A stretch of DNA of 64,000 nt. Origin: Paracoccaceae bacterium (GTDB taxonomy: Bacteria > Pseudomonadota > Alphaproteobacteria > Rhodobacterales > Rhodobacteraceae). The position numbers and the translations under genes were made by a program. Of the stretch, positions 1 through 7,719 are shown in pieces. The notes under the pieces were generated by a model. That model did no database searches. It was not told the origin of the DNA and saw only the letters and a program-made list of their open reading frames with translations. Position 1 is the first letter of the stretch; every line of letters starts with the position of its first letter. The stretch spans positions 1 to 64,000 of the forward strand of contig JAPUEK010000059.1 in the NCBI GenBank assembly GCA_027492585.1, read 5' to 3'.

Positions 1-82
1 AATCCGGCTTCTTCGGCTGGAAATTGTCAGGACGATGGGCTTTCTCCGGATGGCGTTTCGAAGGGTCGGTCAGGTCGCGCAT
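1..82 (-). CDS. lipA: Lipoyl synthase, N-terminal 27 codons only (cut by window edge)
   Basis: Only the first 27 codons lie in the window. They read MRDLTDPSKRHPEKAHRPDN and then FQPKKPD, which fits the N-terminal tail of alphaproteobacterial lipoyl synthases (R-H-P-E-K then R-P-D then P-K-K-P). LipA is a radical-SAM enzyme that inserts two sulfurs into protein-bound octanoyl groups to make lipoyl cofactor. A GAGG ribosome site sits five bases before the ATG, and the start lies 11 bases after the stop of the FGGY kinase, so the two are probably one transcript. A lipoylation gene beside a lipoyl-dependent dehydrogenase cluster makes functional sense. The Fe-S cluster cysteines are outside the window, so the call rests on the N-terminal tail. 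Confidence 0.7.
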   Translation of the reverse strand, partial: MRDLTDPSKRHPEKAHRPDNFQPKKPD

Positions 83-93
83 GGGAGCCTCGT

Positions 94-1533
94 TCAGGGG
101 CGGTGCCAGAGGGGGCGGACGGCGGCGAGCGTGTCGCGGTAGCGGGCGAAACCGGCCTCGTAATGGGCCGCCATGGCGGGGTTCGGGGCGATCACGCCTT
201 CGGGCCGGGTCCAGGCCCGGGCGTCGAAGGCGATGCCCTGGGCGCGCATTGCGGTCATGGCCGCCCCGCGCGCGCCGACTTCGGGTCGGGGGGAGATGTG
301 CAGCGGGATCTGCAGCACATCGGCGATCATCTGGCTCCAGAGCGCCGAATTCGAGCCGCCGCCGCAGACGAAGAGCCGCCCGGTCAGTCCCGCCGCCTCC
401 ATGCAATGACGGGCGGCATAGGCCACCGACTCGCAGACGGCGCGCACCAGATCGGCCGGGGTGGTCGAGGTGTTCAGCCCCGACAGCAGTCCGCGCGCAT
501 TGACATCGACGAAGGGCGCGCGCTCCCCCGTGGCCGAGAAATAGGGCAGGGCGGTGGCGCCGTTTGCCCCCGGCCGGCTCTGCGTCAGCAGCCGGTCCAC
601 ATCGGAAGCCTTGGCGCCGATGATGCCCAATATCCAGTCGAGAGAGGCGGTGCCGACGGTTGCGGGCATCGCGCGGATCCAGCGGCCTTCCTCCGGCAGG
701 CAGAGCGTCATGCCGACGGGCGGGCCATCGGTGCGGACCCTGTCCACCAGCACCTCGCAGGCGAGCGTTGTGCCGACGATGATCAGCCCGTCGCCCACAT
801 CGCGCACCCCGCCGCCGATGGCGCAGGCGGGCAGGTCGAAGGGGCCGGCATGGACGGGCGTGCCTTCGGGCAGGCCGGTCAGGGCCGCGCCGGCGGCGGT
901 CATCGGATAGGTGCGGGGCGGGACCACCGGGGCCAGCAGGCGGCGCTGCGCCTCCAGCCCCAGCAGGCGGAAGATCTCCGGGTCGTAGTCGCGGGTCGTT
1001 GTGTCGAGGAAGGGCAGGGAGGTGTCGGAGGCGTCCGTCACCCGCACCCCGGTCAGCCGTTGCAGGATCGCGTCCTTGAGGTAGGTGGCGGTATGGGCGC
1101 GGGCCAGCGCCGCCGGATCGGCGGCGGCCATGGCGGCCAGCAGGGGCGCATGGCTGCCTGGAAAGATCGCATTGCCGTTGCGGCGGAAGACCGCCTCGAA
1201 AGCGCCGCTGTCGATCCAACCCTGAAGATAGGGATTGCCCCGGTCATCGAGCCAGGAGACGGCGGGGCCGGTGGCATGGCCGGTCTCGTCGACGAGCCAG
1301 AGCCCGTCGCTTTGCCCGGTGATGCCGATGACCTGCGGCAGGCCGGTTTCGGCCACGACCTCGCGCACCACCTCGCCGACCTGACCGACCAGCAACTCGT
1401 AATCCTGCTCGACCCGGCCTTCGCCCAGATGGTTCATCACCGTGCGCCGGGAGGCAGAGCCGAGGCAGCGGCCGGCGAGGTCGAAGGCCGTGGCCTTGAC
1501 CATGGATGTGCCGAGATCAATGCCCAGAATCAT
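94..1533 (-). CDS. FGGY-family carbohydrate kinase (xylulokinase-like)
   Basis: About 479 residues, usual for FGGY kinases. The N-terminal phosphate-1 motif MILGIDLGTSMVKATAFD opens the protein, the substrate loop ITGQSDGLWLVD follows near residue 75, and the C-terminal ATP-binding motif FVCGGGSNSALWSQMIADVL is clear. FGGY enzymes phosphorylate sugars or polyols with ATP in the cytoplasm. The start at 1533 was chosen over one 13 codons upstream because AGGGGAGG lies at good spacing and the glycine-rich motif then begins at residue 1. The gene lies between the SorC-type regulator and lipA on the same strand. A dyad at 1576-1592 resembles the regulator's own dyad. The real substrate cannot be read from sequence; a ketose, deoxyketose or polyol is plausible. 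Confidence 0.9.
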   Translation of the reverse strand: MILGIDLGTSMVKATAFDLAGRCLGSASRRTVMNHLGEGRVEQDYELLVGQVGEVVREVVAETGLPQVIGITGQSDGLWLVDETGHATGPAVSWLDDRGNPYLQGWIDSGAFEAVFRRNGNAIFPGSHAPLLAAMAAADPAALARAHTATYLKDAILQRLTGVRVTDASDTSLPFLDTTTRDYDPEIFRLLGLEAQRRLLAPVVPPRTYPMTAAGAALTGLPEGTPVHAGPFDLPACAIGGGVRDVGDGLIIVGTTLACEVLVDRVRTDGPPVGMTLCLPEEGRWIRAMPATVGTASLDWILGIIGAKASDVDRLLTQSRPGANGATALPYFSATGERAPFVDVNARGLLSGLNTSTTPADLVRAVCESVAYAARHCMEAAGLTGRLFVCGGGSNSALWSQMIADVLQIPLHISPRPEVGARGAAMTAMRAQGIAFDARAWTRPEGVIAPNPAMAAHYEAGFARYRDTLAAVRPLWHRP

Positions 1534-1575
1534 GGCCGGTCGCCTCCCCTGCGAATTGAAGCAAATGTCCATGAC

Positions 1576-1592
1576 TTGAACACTTGTGTCAA
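1576..1592. promoter_or_regulatory. Putative operator upstream of the FGGY kinase
   Basis: The sequence TTGAACACTTGTGTCAA is an imperfect palindrome lying 43 bases upstream of the kinase start, in the gap after the regulator gene. It contains ACACTTG, which is also in the dyad at 2643-2673 beside the regulator. The shared core suggests one regulator binds both sites. This is inferred from pattern only. Confidence 0.45.
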
Positions 1593-1630
1593 TATGCCTT
1601 CCGAGCCCAACCCGTGCCGCAGAAGTGCGC

Positions 1631-2575
1631 CTAGCGGTCCAGAAGGCTCTGGGCGGTCTTTTCGTCGGAAACGAAATGGGTGACCAGCCCGCCCGTCAGC
1701 CCGGCGCGAATCGCGTTCAGCTTTTCGGCGCCGCCCGCGACCGCCATGCGCTCGGGGATGCGCTTCAGCTCCTCCACGGTGATGCCGATCGGGTGGATCG
1801 TGGCGGGGGTCCGCACCGTCTGGCCGCCGCGGTCGATCCAGCGGCCGGCGATTTCGCCCACAGCACCGTTCCGCAAGAGGAAATCGCGCTCCTCCGGCGT
1901 CACATAGCCGAGCTTCAGCATCGTGGCGCTTTCCTGGATGCCGCCGAAGGAGAAGACGACCAAGGCGGCGTTGCGCGCCAGATTGAGCGCCTCCTGCACC
2001 CCCTGATCGCGGTAGAGCCCCGCCGCCGTCGCCTCGTTGCGGACATAGACCGGGGCATAAAGCGAATGGGAGGTGGCGCTGAAGAACTGGCCGACCAGTT
2101 CGGCGACCTCATGGGGATTGGTGCCGCGGGAGGCATTGTGCAGCCCGCCATTCAGGGCCACGGTCATCATGCCGTGATGGGCGGAACTGCCCCGCAACTG
2201 GTCGGCCATGGCCTGCATGGTCGAGCCCCAGCTCAGCGCGATCGTCATGTCGTCCCGCGCCAGATCAATCAGCATCTCGGCCGCCGCCTGTCCGAGCCAG
2301 CGCCGCTGCATCTGGTCGTTCACCGCTTCCGGCACCAGCCTGACCTTTTGCAGGCCATAGCGGTTTTCGAGGTCCCGCTCCATCTCGAACGTGTCGGAGG
2401 CGACCCCGATGGTGATCTTGACCAGCCCCGTCTCCTTGGCCCGCTGGATCATGCGGATGACGGTGGAGCGGCTGACATTCAGCTTCTCGGCGACCTGCCC
2501 CTGGGTCAGTTCCTCGCCGTAATAGAGCCAGGCGGCGCGGGCCATCTCGTTCGATTTCTTCTCGTAGTCACTCAT
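1631..2575 (-). CDS. SorC/DeoR-type sugar-binding transcriptional regulator
   Basis: About 314 residues. An N-terminal helix-turn-helix (LTQGQVAEKLNVSRSTVIRM, residues about 24-43) is followed by a sugar-phosphate effector domain of the SorC/LsrR/EryD kind, with the ISLF-like core seen as IALSWGSTMQAMADQL. Members bind phosphorylated sugars and usually repress neighbouring catabolic genes until the inducer forms. The start at 2575 is preferred because the HTH then lies at the usual distance from the N-terminus; the ribosome site (AAGGGCAG) is modest. It is transcribed away from the dehydrogenase operon and ahead of the kinase, the classic place for a local regulator. Dyads at 2643-2673 and 2683-2698 lie in the divergent promoter region. 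The inducer is unknown. Confidence 0.88.
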   Translation of the reverse strand: MSDYEKKSNEMARAAWLYYGEELTQGQVAEKLNVSRSTVIRMIQRAKETGLVKITIGVASDTFEMERDLENRYGLQKVRLVPEAVNDQMQRRWLGQAAAEMLIDLARDDMTIALSWGSTMQAMADQLRGSSAHHGMMTVALNGGLHNASRGTNPHEVAELVGQFFSATSHSLYAPVYVRNEATAAGLYRDQGVQEALNLARNAALVVFSFGGIQESATMLKLGYVTPEERDFLLRNGAVGEIAGRWIDRGGQTVRTPATIHPIGITVEELKRIPERMAVAGGAEKLNAIRAGLTGGLVTHFVSDEKTAQSLLDR

Positions 2576-2642
2576 CCGACTGCCCTTGCCCACACACCAA
2601 CCATCCGGCCGCGCCCGACTTTGCAGAATGTCTGCCTCCTGC

Positions 2643-2673
2643 ACACTTGATTCAGGGGCTGCCCGTCAAGTGT
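2643..2673. promoter_or_regulatory. Putative SorC-family operator in the divergent promoter region
   Basis: A perfect inverted repeat, ACACTTGA, 15 bases, TCAAGTGT, lies between the divergent regulator (start 2575) and E1alpha (start 2829) genes. The arm core ACACTTG recurs at 1580-1586 before the kinase. The position fits autoregulation and control of the rightward operon. Confidence 0.55.
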
Positions 2674-2682
2674 CCATTCGGG

Positions 2683-2698
2683 GTCTTATTGTTAAGAC
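2683..2698. promoter_or_regulatory. Second dyad, GTCTTA-N4-TAAGAC
   Basis: A perfect six-base dyad with a four-base spacer lies ten bases right of the ACACTTGA dyad. It could be a second protein site or part of the promoter of the rightward operon. Two imperfect direct copies of TTTGCCGGRARGAAAAA follow at 2718-2734 and 2736-2752. None of these has a known binding protein. Confidence 0.35.
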
Positions 2699-2828
2699 GC
2701 TGAAAGAGCGTGAGAAATTTGCCGGAAAGAAAAATTTTGCCGGGAGGAAAAAACGGGGCTTGCCAGAATCCGAAGAGGAGAGATACAAATGTCCAAGCAC
2801 TGAACAAAAGTACCAAACTGGAGCTGCC

Positions 2829-3833
2829 ATGACTTCGCGCCCCAATCTGCCGACGGAAACCCTGCTGGAGATGCAGCGCCGGATGCTGCGTATCCGTCTT
2901 TTCGACGAGCGTGCCTCGAAGATGGTGAAGCGCGGCTACATTCCCGGCACGGTGCATACGAGCATCGGCCAGGAAGCCCAGGTCGTGGGCGCCTGCATGG
3001 CGCTGCAACCCGGCGACCACATGACCGGCAACCACCGCAGCCATGGCCATCCGATCGGCATGGGCTCGCCGCTCGGGCCGCTGATGGCCGAACTGGTCGG
3101 CAAGGCCACCGGGGTCTGCAAGGGCAAGGGCGGCTCGCTGCACCTGGCCGATTATGCGGTGGGCAGCCTCGGGGAATCGGGGATCACCGGCTCGTCGATC
3201 CCGATTGCGGTGGGGGCCGGGCTTTCGGCGCAGGTGCTGGGCGAAAAGCGGGTGGCCATATGCTTCTTCGGCGATGGCGCGGCCAATCAGGGGGTTCTCT
3301 ACGAATCCATGAACCTCGCCTCGGCCTGGAAGCTGCCGGTGATCTTCCTCTGCGAGAACAACCATTACGCGCTGTCCACCCCGGCCCATACGGTGACCGG
3401 CGGGCGGATCGTGGACCGGGCGGCGGGCTTCGGGATGCCGGGGGTGCGGGTCGAGAACGGGCAGGAAGTGCTCGATGTCTATGAGGCGGTTTCCGAGGCG
3501 GCGGCCCGCGCGCGGCGCGGCGACGGGCCGACCCTCGTGGAGGTGATGACCTACCGCTTCCGCGAACACTCCGAGGGCTTGCGGATCAACGTCGATTACC
3601 GCGACGCCGCAGAGCGCGATCTCTGGCTTGCCCGCGATCCGATCAAGCTCTTCCGCGCCCATCTGACCGAGATGGGCCGTGCGGGCGAGGCGGAGATGGA
3701 CGCGCTCGAAGCGGCCATCGCGCAGGAGGTCGAGGATTGCGCCACCTTCGCCATCGAAAGTCCCGATCCGGAGGAAAGCGTCGCCTTCCAGGATCTTTAC
3801 AGCGACCACTACGAACTGGAGGACGTGCTGTGA
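2829..3833 (+). CDS. Thiamine-dependent acetoin/2-oxoacid dehydrogenase E1 component, alpha subunit
   Basis: 334 residues, the size of AcoA/PdhA-type subunits. The ThDP-binding motif is complete: GDGAANQG from residue 148 to the ENN at 176-178, with GKGKGGSLHL near residue 98. With the beta subunit it decarboxylates a 2-oxoacid, or cleaves an alpha-hydroxyketone such as acetoin, passing the acyl group to a lipoyl arm. ATG 2829 was chosen for the GGAG five bases upstream and the match to the family start; the same frame is open further upstream. It is the first gene of the rightward operon and overlaps the beta gene by four bases. The companion genes are sugar-type, so the substrate may be a sugar-derived hydroxyketone or 2-oxoacid and not necessarily acetoin or pyruvate. 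Confidence 0.9.
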   Translation: MTSRPNLPTETLLEMQRRMLRIRLFDERASKMVKRGYIPGTVHTSIGQEAQVVGACMALQPGDHMTGNHRSHGHPIGMGSPLGPLMAELVGKATGVCKGKGGSLHLADYAVGSLGESGITGSSIPIAVGAGLSAQVLGEKRVAICFFGDGAANQGVLYESMNLASAWKLPVIFLCENNHYALSTPAHTVTGGRIVDRAAGFGMPGVRVENGQEVLDVYEAVSEAAARARRGDGPTLVEVMTYRFREHSEGLRINVDYRDAAERDLWLARDPIKLFRAHLTEMGRAGEAEMDALEAAIAQEVEDCATFAIESPDPEESVAFQDLYSDHYELEDVL

Positions 3834-4828
3834 GCGTCATGACCTACATCGGCGCCATCGGGGCCGCCCAGCGCGAGGCGATGCAGGCCGATCCCCGCGT
3901 CATCATCATCGGCGAGGATGTCGAGGCCAATGTCTATGGCACGACCGGCGAAAGCAAGCAGCGCGCGGAATCGGGCGATTTCGTCCAGGCCTTCGGCAAG
4001 ATGCGGATCCGCAACACGCCGATTTCCGAAGAGGCCATGGTTGGCGCCGCCATCGGCGCCGCGATGACCGGGCTGCGTCCCATCGTCGATCTTTCCTACT
4101 CCAGCTTTCTCTACATGGCGATGGACCAGTTCGTGAACCAGGCCGCCAAGAACCGCTACATGTTCGGCGGCCAGAGCCGAATCCCCGTCGTTTTCCGCTC
4201 GGCCATGTTCTACGGGCTGAACACGGGCGCCCATCACTCGGACCGGCCCTATTCGATGTTCATGACCATTCCGGGGCTGAAGATCCTGACCCCCGCCTCG
4301 GCGGCGGATGCCAAGGGGCTGATGCGTTCGGCGGTGGAAAGCGACGATCCGGTGCTGATCTTCGAGGCGGTGCCGCTCTGGGGCCAGAAGGAAGAGGTGC
4401 CGGACGAGGAATACCGCATCCCCTTCGGCAAGGCGCGCATCCGCCGCGAAGGGACGGATGTGACGGTGGTGGGCATTTCCGGCTCGGTGCCGCTGGCGCT
4501 TCAGGCGGCCGAGACCATGGCGGAGCGGGGGGTGTCCTGCGAGGTCATCGACCCGCGCACGCTGGTCCCGCTCGACAGCGCCGCGATCCTCGAGTCGGTG
4601 AAGAAGACCGGCCGTCTCGTCATCGCCGAACCCGCGCACCGCACCTGCGGGGCGGCGGCGGAGATCTCTGCGCTCATGGCCGAACGCGCCTTTCCCTGGC
4701 TGAAGGCCCCCATCGTCCGGGTGACAGCCGCAAACATGCAGATCCCCTTCAGCCCCGTGCTGGAGCGCCAGATGTATCCGACCCGCGACAAGATCGCCGA
4801 TGCGATCGCCAAGGTCGCCGGTCACTGA
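3830..4828 (+). CDS. Thiamine-dependent acetoin/2-oxoacid dehydrogenase E1 component, beta subunit
   Basis: 332 residues from a GTG that overlaps the E1alpha stop as GTGA. GGAGG lies seven bases before this GTG; the ATG three codons later is less well placed. The family signature GEDVEANVYGTTG (residues about 24-36) and NTPISEEAMVGAAIGAAMTG are typical of the transketolase-like pyrimidine-binding domain, and the C-terminal transketolase domain (VIDPRTLVPLDSAAILESVK) is complete. The alpha2beta2 E1 generates the acyl-ThDP intermediate and reductively acylates the lipoyl domain. Translational coupling with E1alpha fits equal production of the two subunits. Confidence 0.9.
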   Translation: MSVMTYIGAIGAAQREAMQADPRVIIIGEDVEANVYGTTGESKQRAESGDFVQAFGKMRIRNTPISEEAMVGAAIGAAMTGLRPIVDLSYSSFLYMAMDQFVNQAAKNRYMFGGQSRIPVVFRSAMFYGLNTGAHHSDRPYSMFMTIPGLKILTPASAADAKGLMRSAVESDDPVLIFEAVPLWGQKEEVPDEEYRIPFGKARIRREGTDVTVVGISGSVPLALQAAETMAERGVSCEVIDPRTLVPLDSAAILESVKKTGRLVIAEPAHRTCGAAAEISALMAERAFPWLKAPIVRVTAANMQIPFSPVLERQMYPTRDKIADAIAKVAGH

Positions 4829-4847
4829 ACTCCCGAAAGGAAACGCC

Positions 4848-5090
4848 ATGAAAGTCGAAGTCTTGCTGCCGCAATGGGGCATGGGGATGAGCGAAGGCAC
4901 CATCACGGGCTGGCTGAAGAATGTCGGCGACCGTGTGGAGGAGGACGGGCCTCTGGCCGAGATCGAGGCGGAGAAGGCGACGCAGGAGCTGGAATCCCCC
5001 GCTTCGGGCATCCTGGTGGAGATCCTCGTCCCGGCGGGGCAGGAAGCCAAGGTCCGCGACATCATCGCCTATATCGAAACCGACGCCTGA
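4848..5090 (+). CDS. Free-standing lipoyl domain protein (E2 swinging arm)
   Basis: 80 residues forming a single biotinyl/lipoyl domain and nothing else. The hairpin motif AEIEAEKATQELESPASG puts the modifiable lysine at K43, flanked by E42 and A44, and the N-terminal VLLPQWGMGMSEGTI is the usual E2 opening. In normal complexes this domain is fused to the E2 acyltransferase; here it is a separate protein 19 bases downstream of E1beta, while the acyltransferase domain is encoded alone at 7716-8384. AAAGGAAA precedes the ATG. It should carry lipoate and shuttle acyl groups between E1 and E2. No subunit-binding domain or linker is present. Confidence 0.9.
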   Translation: MKVEVLLPQWGMGMSEGTITGWLKNVGDRVEEDGPLAEIEAEKATQELESPASGILVEILVPAGQEAKVRDIIAYIETDA

Positions 5091-5098
5091 CCCCGCTG

Positions 5099-5122
5099 CC
5101 GGGGGCGGAGTTCCGCCTCCGG
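5099..5122 (+). terminator. GC-rich hairpin between lipoyl-domain and GlpD-like genes
   Basis: A stem of about ten pairs (CCGGGGGCGG with CCGCCTCCGG, one G-U) lies nine bases after the lipoyl-domain stop. There is no T-run, so it may attenuate transcription or shape mRNA decay without being a full terminator. Confidence 0.35.
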
Positions 5123-5175
5123 GACACATGATCGCCCGCGCCTGACGGCGCATTTTCCCGCAACAGGACAGCCGC

Positions 5176-6840
5176 ATGGACGCCCAGGCCAAAATCCCGC
5201 CCGAAACCGCCGACCAGATCTATGATCTGATCGTGGTGGGGGCCGGCTGCAACGGAGCCGGCATCGCCCGCGATGCGGCGGCGCGCGGTCTGCGGGTGGC
5301 GCTCGTGGAGAAGGAAGACATCGGCTCCGGTACGTCGAGCTGGTCGGGCCGGCTCATCCATGGCGGGCTGCGCTATCTTGAGCAGGGAGACGTGGCCCTG
5401 GTACGGGAATCGCTGCGCGAGCGCGAGCTTCTCTTCCGCCTCGCGCCGCATCTCGTCAAACCCGTGCCGCTGATGATGCCGCTTTACCGGCACAATGCCC
5501 GGCCGGGGTGGATGATCCGCCTTGCCATGCTGGCCTATGACCTGCTGTCCTTCGACAAGAGCACCGTCACCCACCGGATGCTCTCCCGCGCGAAAACCCT
5601 TCAACGTTTCCCCGGCATGTCGCCCGACGGGCTGGCCGGGGCCGCCATCTTCATGGACGGACAGGTTGTCTGGTCGGAACGGCTCTGTGCCGAGATCGTT
5701 CTGGCCGCCCATGCCGACGGGGCGCATGTCTATACCTGGTCGAAGGTGGACGGCTTCGTGCAGGAGGGCGGGCGCATTGCGGGCGTCACCTTCACCGACA
5801 TGCTGGACGGCAGCCGCCATGTGCTGAAGGCGCCGGTCGTCATCAACGCCGCCGGTCCCTGGGTCGATCTCGTGCTGGGACAAGCCAGGGTCGGTGACAG
5901 CCGCTACATCGGCGGGGCCAAGGGCAGCCACCTCATCGTCGATCCGTTCCCCGGCGCTCCGAAAGATGTCGTCTACTACGAATCCCGCGCCGACGGGCGG
6001 CTCGTGCTGGTGATCCCCTGGGGGGATCGCTACATGATCGGCACGACCGACCGGAAGTTCGACGACGATCCCGATACCGCCAAGGCCGACAGCTCCGAGG
6101 TGGACTATCTTCTGGGCGAGGTGAACGCCCTGATCCCCGGTGCCGGGCTGACGGCGGACGACGTGCTCTATACCTACAGCGGCGTGCGTCCCCTGCCTTA
6201 TGTGCCGGCACAGAGCGAATGGAAGGTGCCGCGCAGCCATGTGATCTTCGATCACGGGCCGAAATGGCCGGGGCTCGTGTCGATCATCGGCGGCAAGCTG
6301 ACCACCTATCGCAGTCTGGCCGAAGAAACGGTGGACCGGGTCTATCGGATGCTGGGCAAGAGGGTGCCGCCCTGCACGACGCGCAAGGTGCTGTTCCCCG
6401 GCGCCCGCATGGCCGACCCGTCCCGCTTTGCCGAGGCGCTGAAGGCGGAGGTCCCGGTCTCCGCCGCAACCGTCGACCGGCTCGTCGGCATTTACGGCGC
6501 CCGCGCCGCCGATATTCTGGCGCTTGGCCGCGGCGCACCGGATCTGCTGGCGGTCTTCGACCCCGACAGCGGGGCGATCGGGGCCGAGCTGGTCTTCACC
6601 TACCGCACCGAATTCTGCCGGACCCTTGTCGATGCCCTGATCCGCCGGGTCATGGTCGGCCTGAACGGCACCTGCGGCCGCTCCGTTCTGGGTCGTGCGG
6701 CCGATATTCTGGCGCAGCATCTCGGCTGGTCCGCCATGCAGCGTCAGGCCGAAATCGACCGCTACCTCGCCTATGTCGCGCGTTTCGACGTGCCGGGCGC
6801 CGATCCCCTTCCCACTCCAGCCCCGGCCTCGGCCGCCTGA
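5176..6840 (+). CDS. GlpD-like FAD-dependent glycerol-3-phosphate (polyol-phosphate) dehydrogenase
   Basis: 554 residues. The FAD dinucleotide fold is seen at VVGAGCNGAGIARDAAARGL (residues about 22-41), followed by the GlpD signature SGRLIHGGLRYLEQGDVALV, and a C-terminal GlpD domain is present with FVFTYRTEFC-like and GRSVLGRAAD stretches. GlpD proteins oxidise sn-glycerol-3-phosphate to DHAP at the membrane and pass electrons to quinone; the relative EryB oxidises a tetritol phosphate. In this cluster, between a lipoyl domain and an aldolase and with two FGGY kinases, a longer polyol phosphate is as likely a substrate as glycerol-3-phosphate. ACAGGA precedes the ATG. The protein is about 50 residues longer than E. 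coli GlpD. Confidence 0.88.
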   Translation: MDAQAKIPPETADQIYDLIVVGAGCNGAGIARDAAARGLRVALVEKEDIGSGTSSWSGRLIHGGLRYLEQGDVALVRESLRERELLFRLAPHLVKPVPLMMPLYRHNARPGWMIRLAMLAYDLLSFDKSTVTHRMLSRAKTLQRFPGMSPDGLAGAAIFMDGQVVWSERLCAEIVLAAHADGAHVYTWSKVDGFVQEGGRIAGVTFTDMLDGSRHVLKAPVVINAAGPWVDLVLGQARVGDSRYIGGAKGSHLIVDPFPGAPKDVVYYESRADGRLVLVIPWGDRYMIGTTDRKFDDDPDTAKADSSEVDYLLGEVNALIPGAGLTADDVLYTYSGVRPLPYVPAQSEWKVPRSHVIFDHGPKWPGLVSIIGGKLTTYRSLAEETVDRVYRMLGKRVPPCTTRKVLFPGARMADPSRFAEALKAEVPVSAATVDRLVGIYGARAADILALGRGAPDLLAVFDPDSGAIGAELVFTYRTEFCRTLVDALIRRVMVGLNGTCGRSVLGRAADILAQHLGWSAMQRQAEIDRYLAYVARFDVPGADPLPTPAPASAA

Positions 6841-6858
6841 TCCTCACGGAGACCCAGA

Positions 6859-7719
6859 ATGCAGCAGTCCAACCCCCGCTCCATGATCGAGAATGCCCGC
6901 CGCGGGGGATATGCGGTCGGCGCCTACAACATGCACAACGACGAGACGGCGGAGGCCCTCGTCTGGGCGGCGGAACGCTCCAACTCGCCGATCTTCCTTC
7001 AGGTCGGCCGGGCGATCATCCCGCATATGGGGGTGCGCCGCGCCTATGAGCTGACCCGTCGCATCGCCGAAAAGTCCAATGCGGAATATGTGATCCATCT
7101 CGACCACGGCTCCTGGGACGAGGTGATCGAGGCGATCAAGCTGGGTTTCAGATCGGTCATGTATGACGGCGCGCATCTGCCCTTCGAGGAAAACATCGCC
7201 ACGACCCGCAAGATCGTGGAGATCGCCCATGCCTTCGGCATCCCGGTCGAGGCGGAACTGGGCAAGATCCCCGATGTGGGCGAAACCGTGAACTGGGCCG
7301 ATTACTACACCGATGTCGAAGAGGCCCGCCGCTTCGTCGCCGAGACCGGCATCGACTATCTCGCCATCTCTGTCGGCATCGTGCATGGCGTGGTGCCGGG
7401 CATCCCTCTGGAGCCGATCAACATCGAGCGCATCAGGGAAATCAAGGCCGCCACCGGCATCCCGCTGGTGCTGCACGGCGCTTCGGGCCTGACGCAGGCA
7501 GAGGTCGATGCCGCCCGCGCCGCCGGTGTCCACAAGTTCAACGCCGATACCGACCTGCGCCACGCCTTCCGCGCCGGGTTTGAATCGGTCTGGGCCAAGG
7601 GCGACCGCCAGCTTGAGGAAGCCATGGCCGAGGGCCGCAGCCGGATGATCGACGCGACCATCGGCAAGATGCAGTCCTACGGCTGCCTCGGCAAAGCCCT
7701 GGCCGAGGCCGCGGTATGA
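6859..7719 (+). CDS. Class II (zinc) ketose-bisphosphate aldolase family protein
   Basis: 286 residues, the family size. The catalytic and metal residues are in place: HLDHG at 80-84 (D82 catalytic, H83 metal), E133 in EAELGKI, H177 in VGIVHGVVPG and H206 in LHGASG. Members cleave ketose (bis)phosphates to DHAP plus an aldehyde; subgroups act on fructose-1,6-bisphosphate, tagatose bisphosphate, sulfosugars or deoxysugars. The gene lies 18 bases after the GlpD-like gene and overlaps the E2 gene by four bases, so it is co-translated with the lipoyl system. CACGGAGA precedes the start. Its place in the locus suggests it cuts the ketose phosphate produced by the kinase and dehydrogenase steps. 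Confidence 0.9.
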   Translation: MQQSNPRSMIENARRGGYAVGAYNMHNDETAEALVWAAERSNSPIFLQVGRAIIPHMGVRRAYELTRRIAEKSNAEYVIHLDHGSWDEVIEAIKLGFRSVMYDGAHLPFEENIATTRKIVEIAHAFGIPVEAELGKIPDVGETVNWADYYTDVEEARRFVAETGIDYLAISVGIVHGVVPGIPLEPINIERIREIKAATGIPLVLHGASGLTQAEVDAARAAGVHKFNADTDLRHAFRAGFESVWAKGDRQLEEAMAEGRSRMIDATIGKMQSYGCLGKALAEAAV

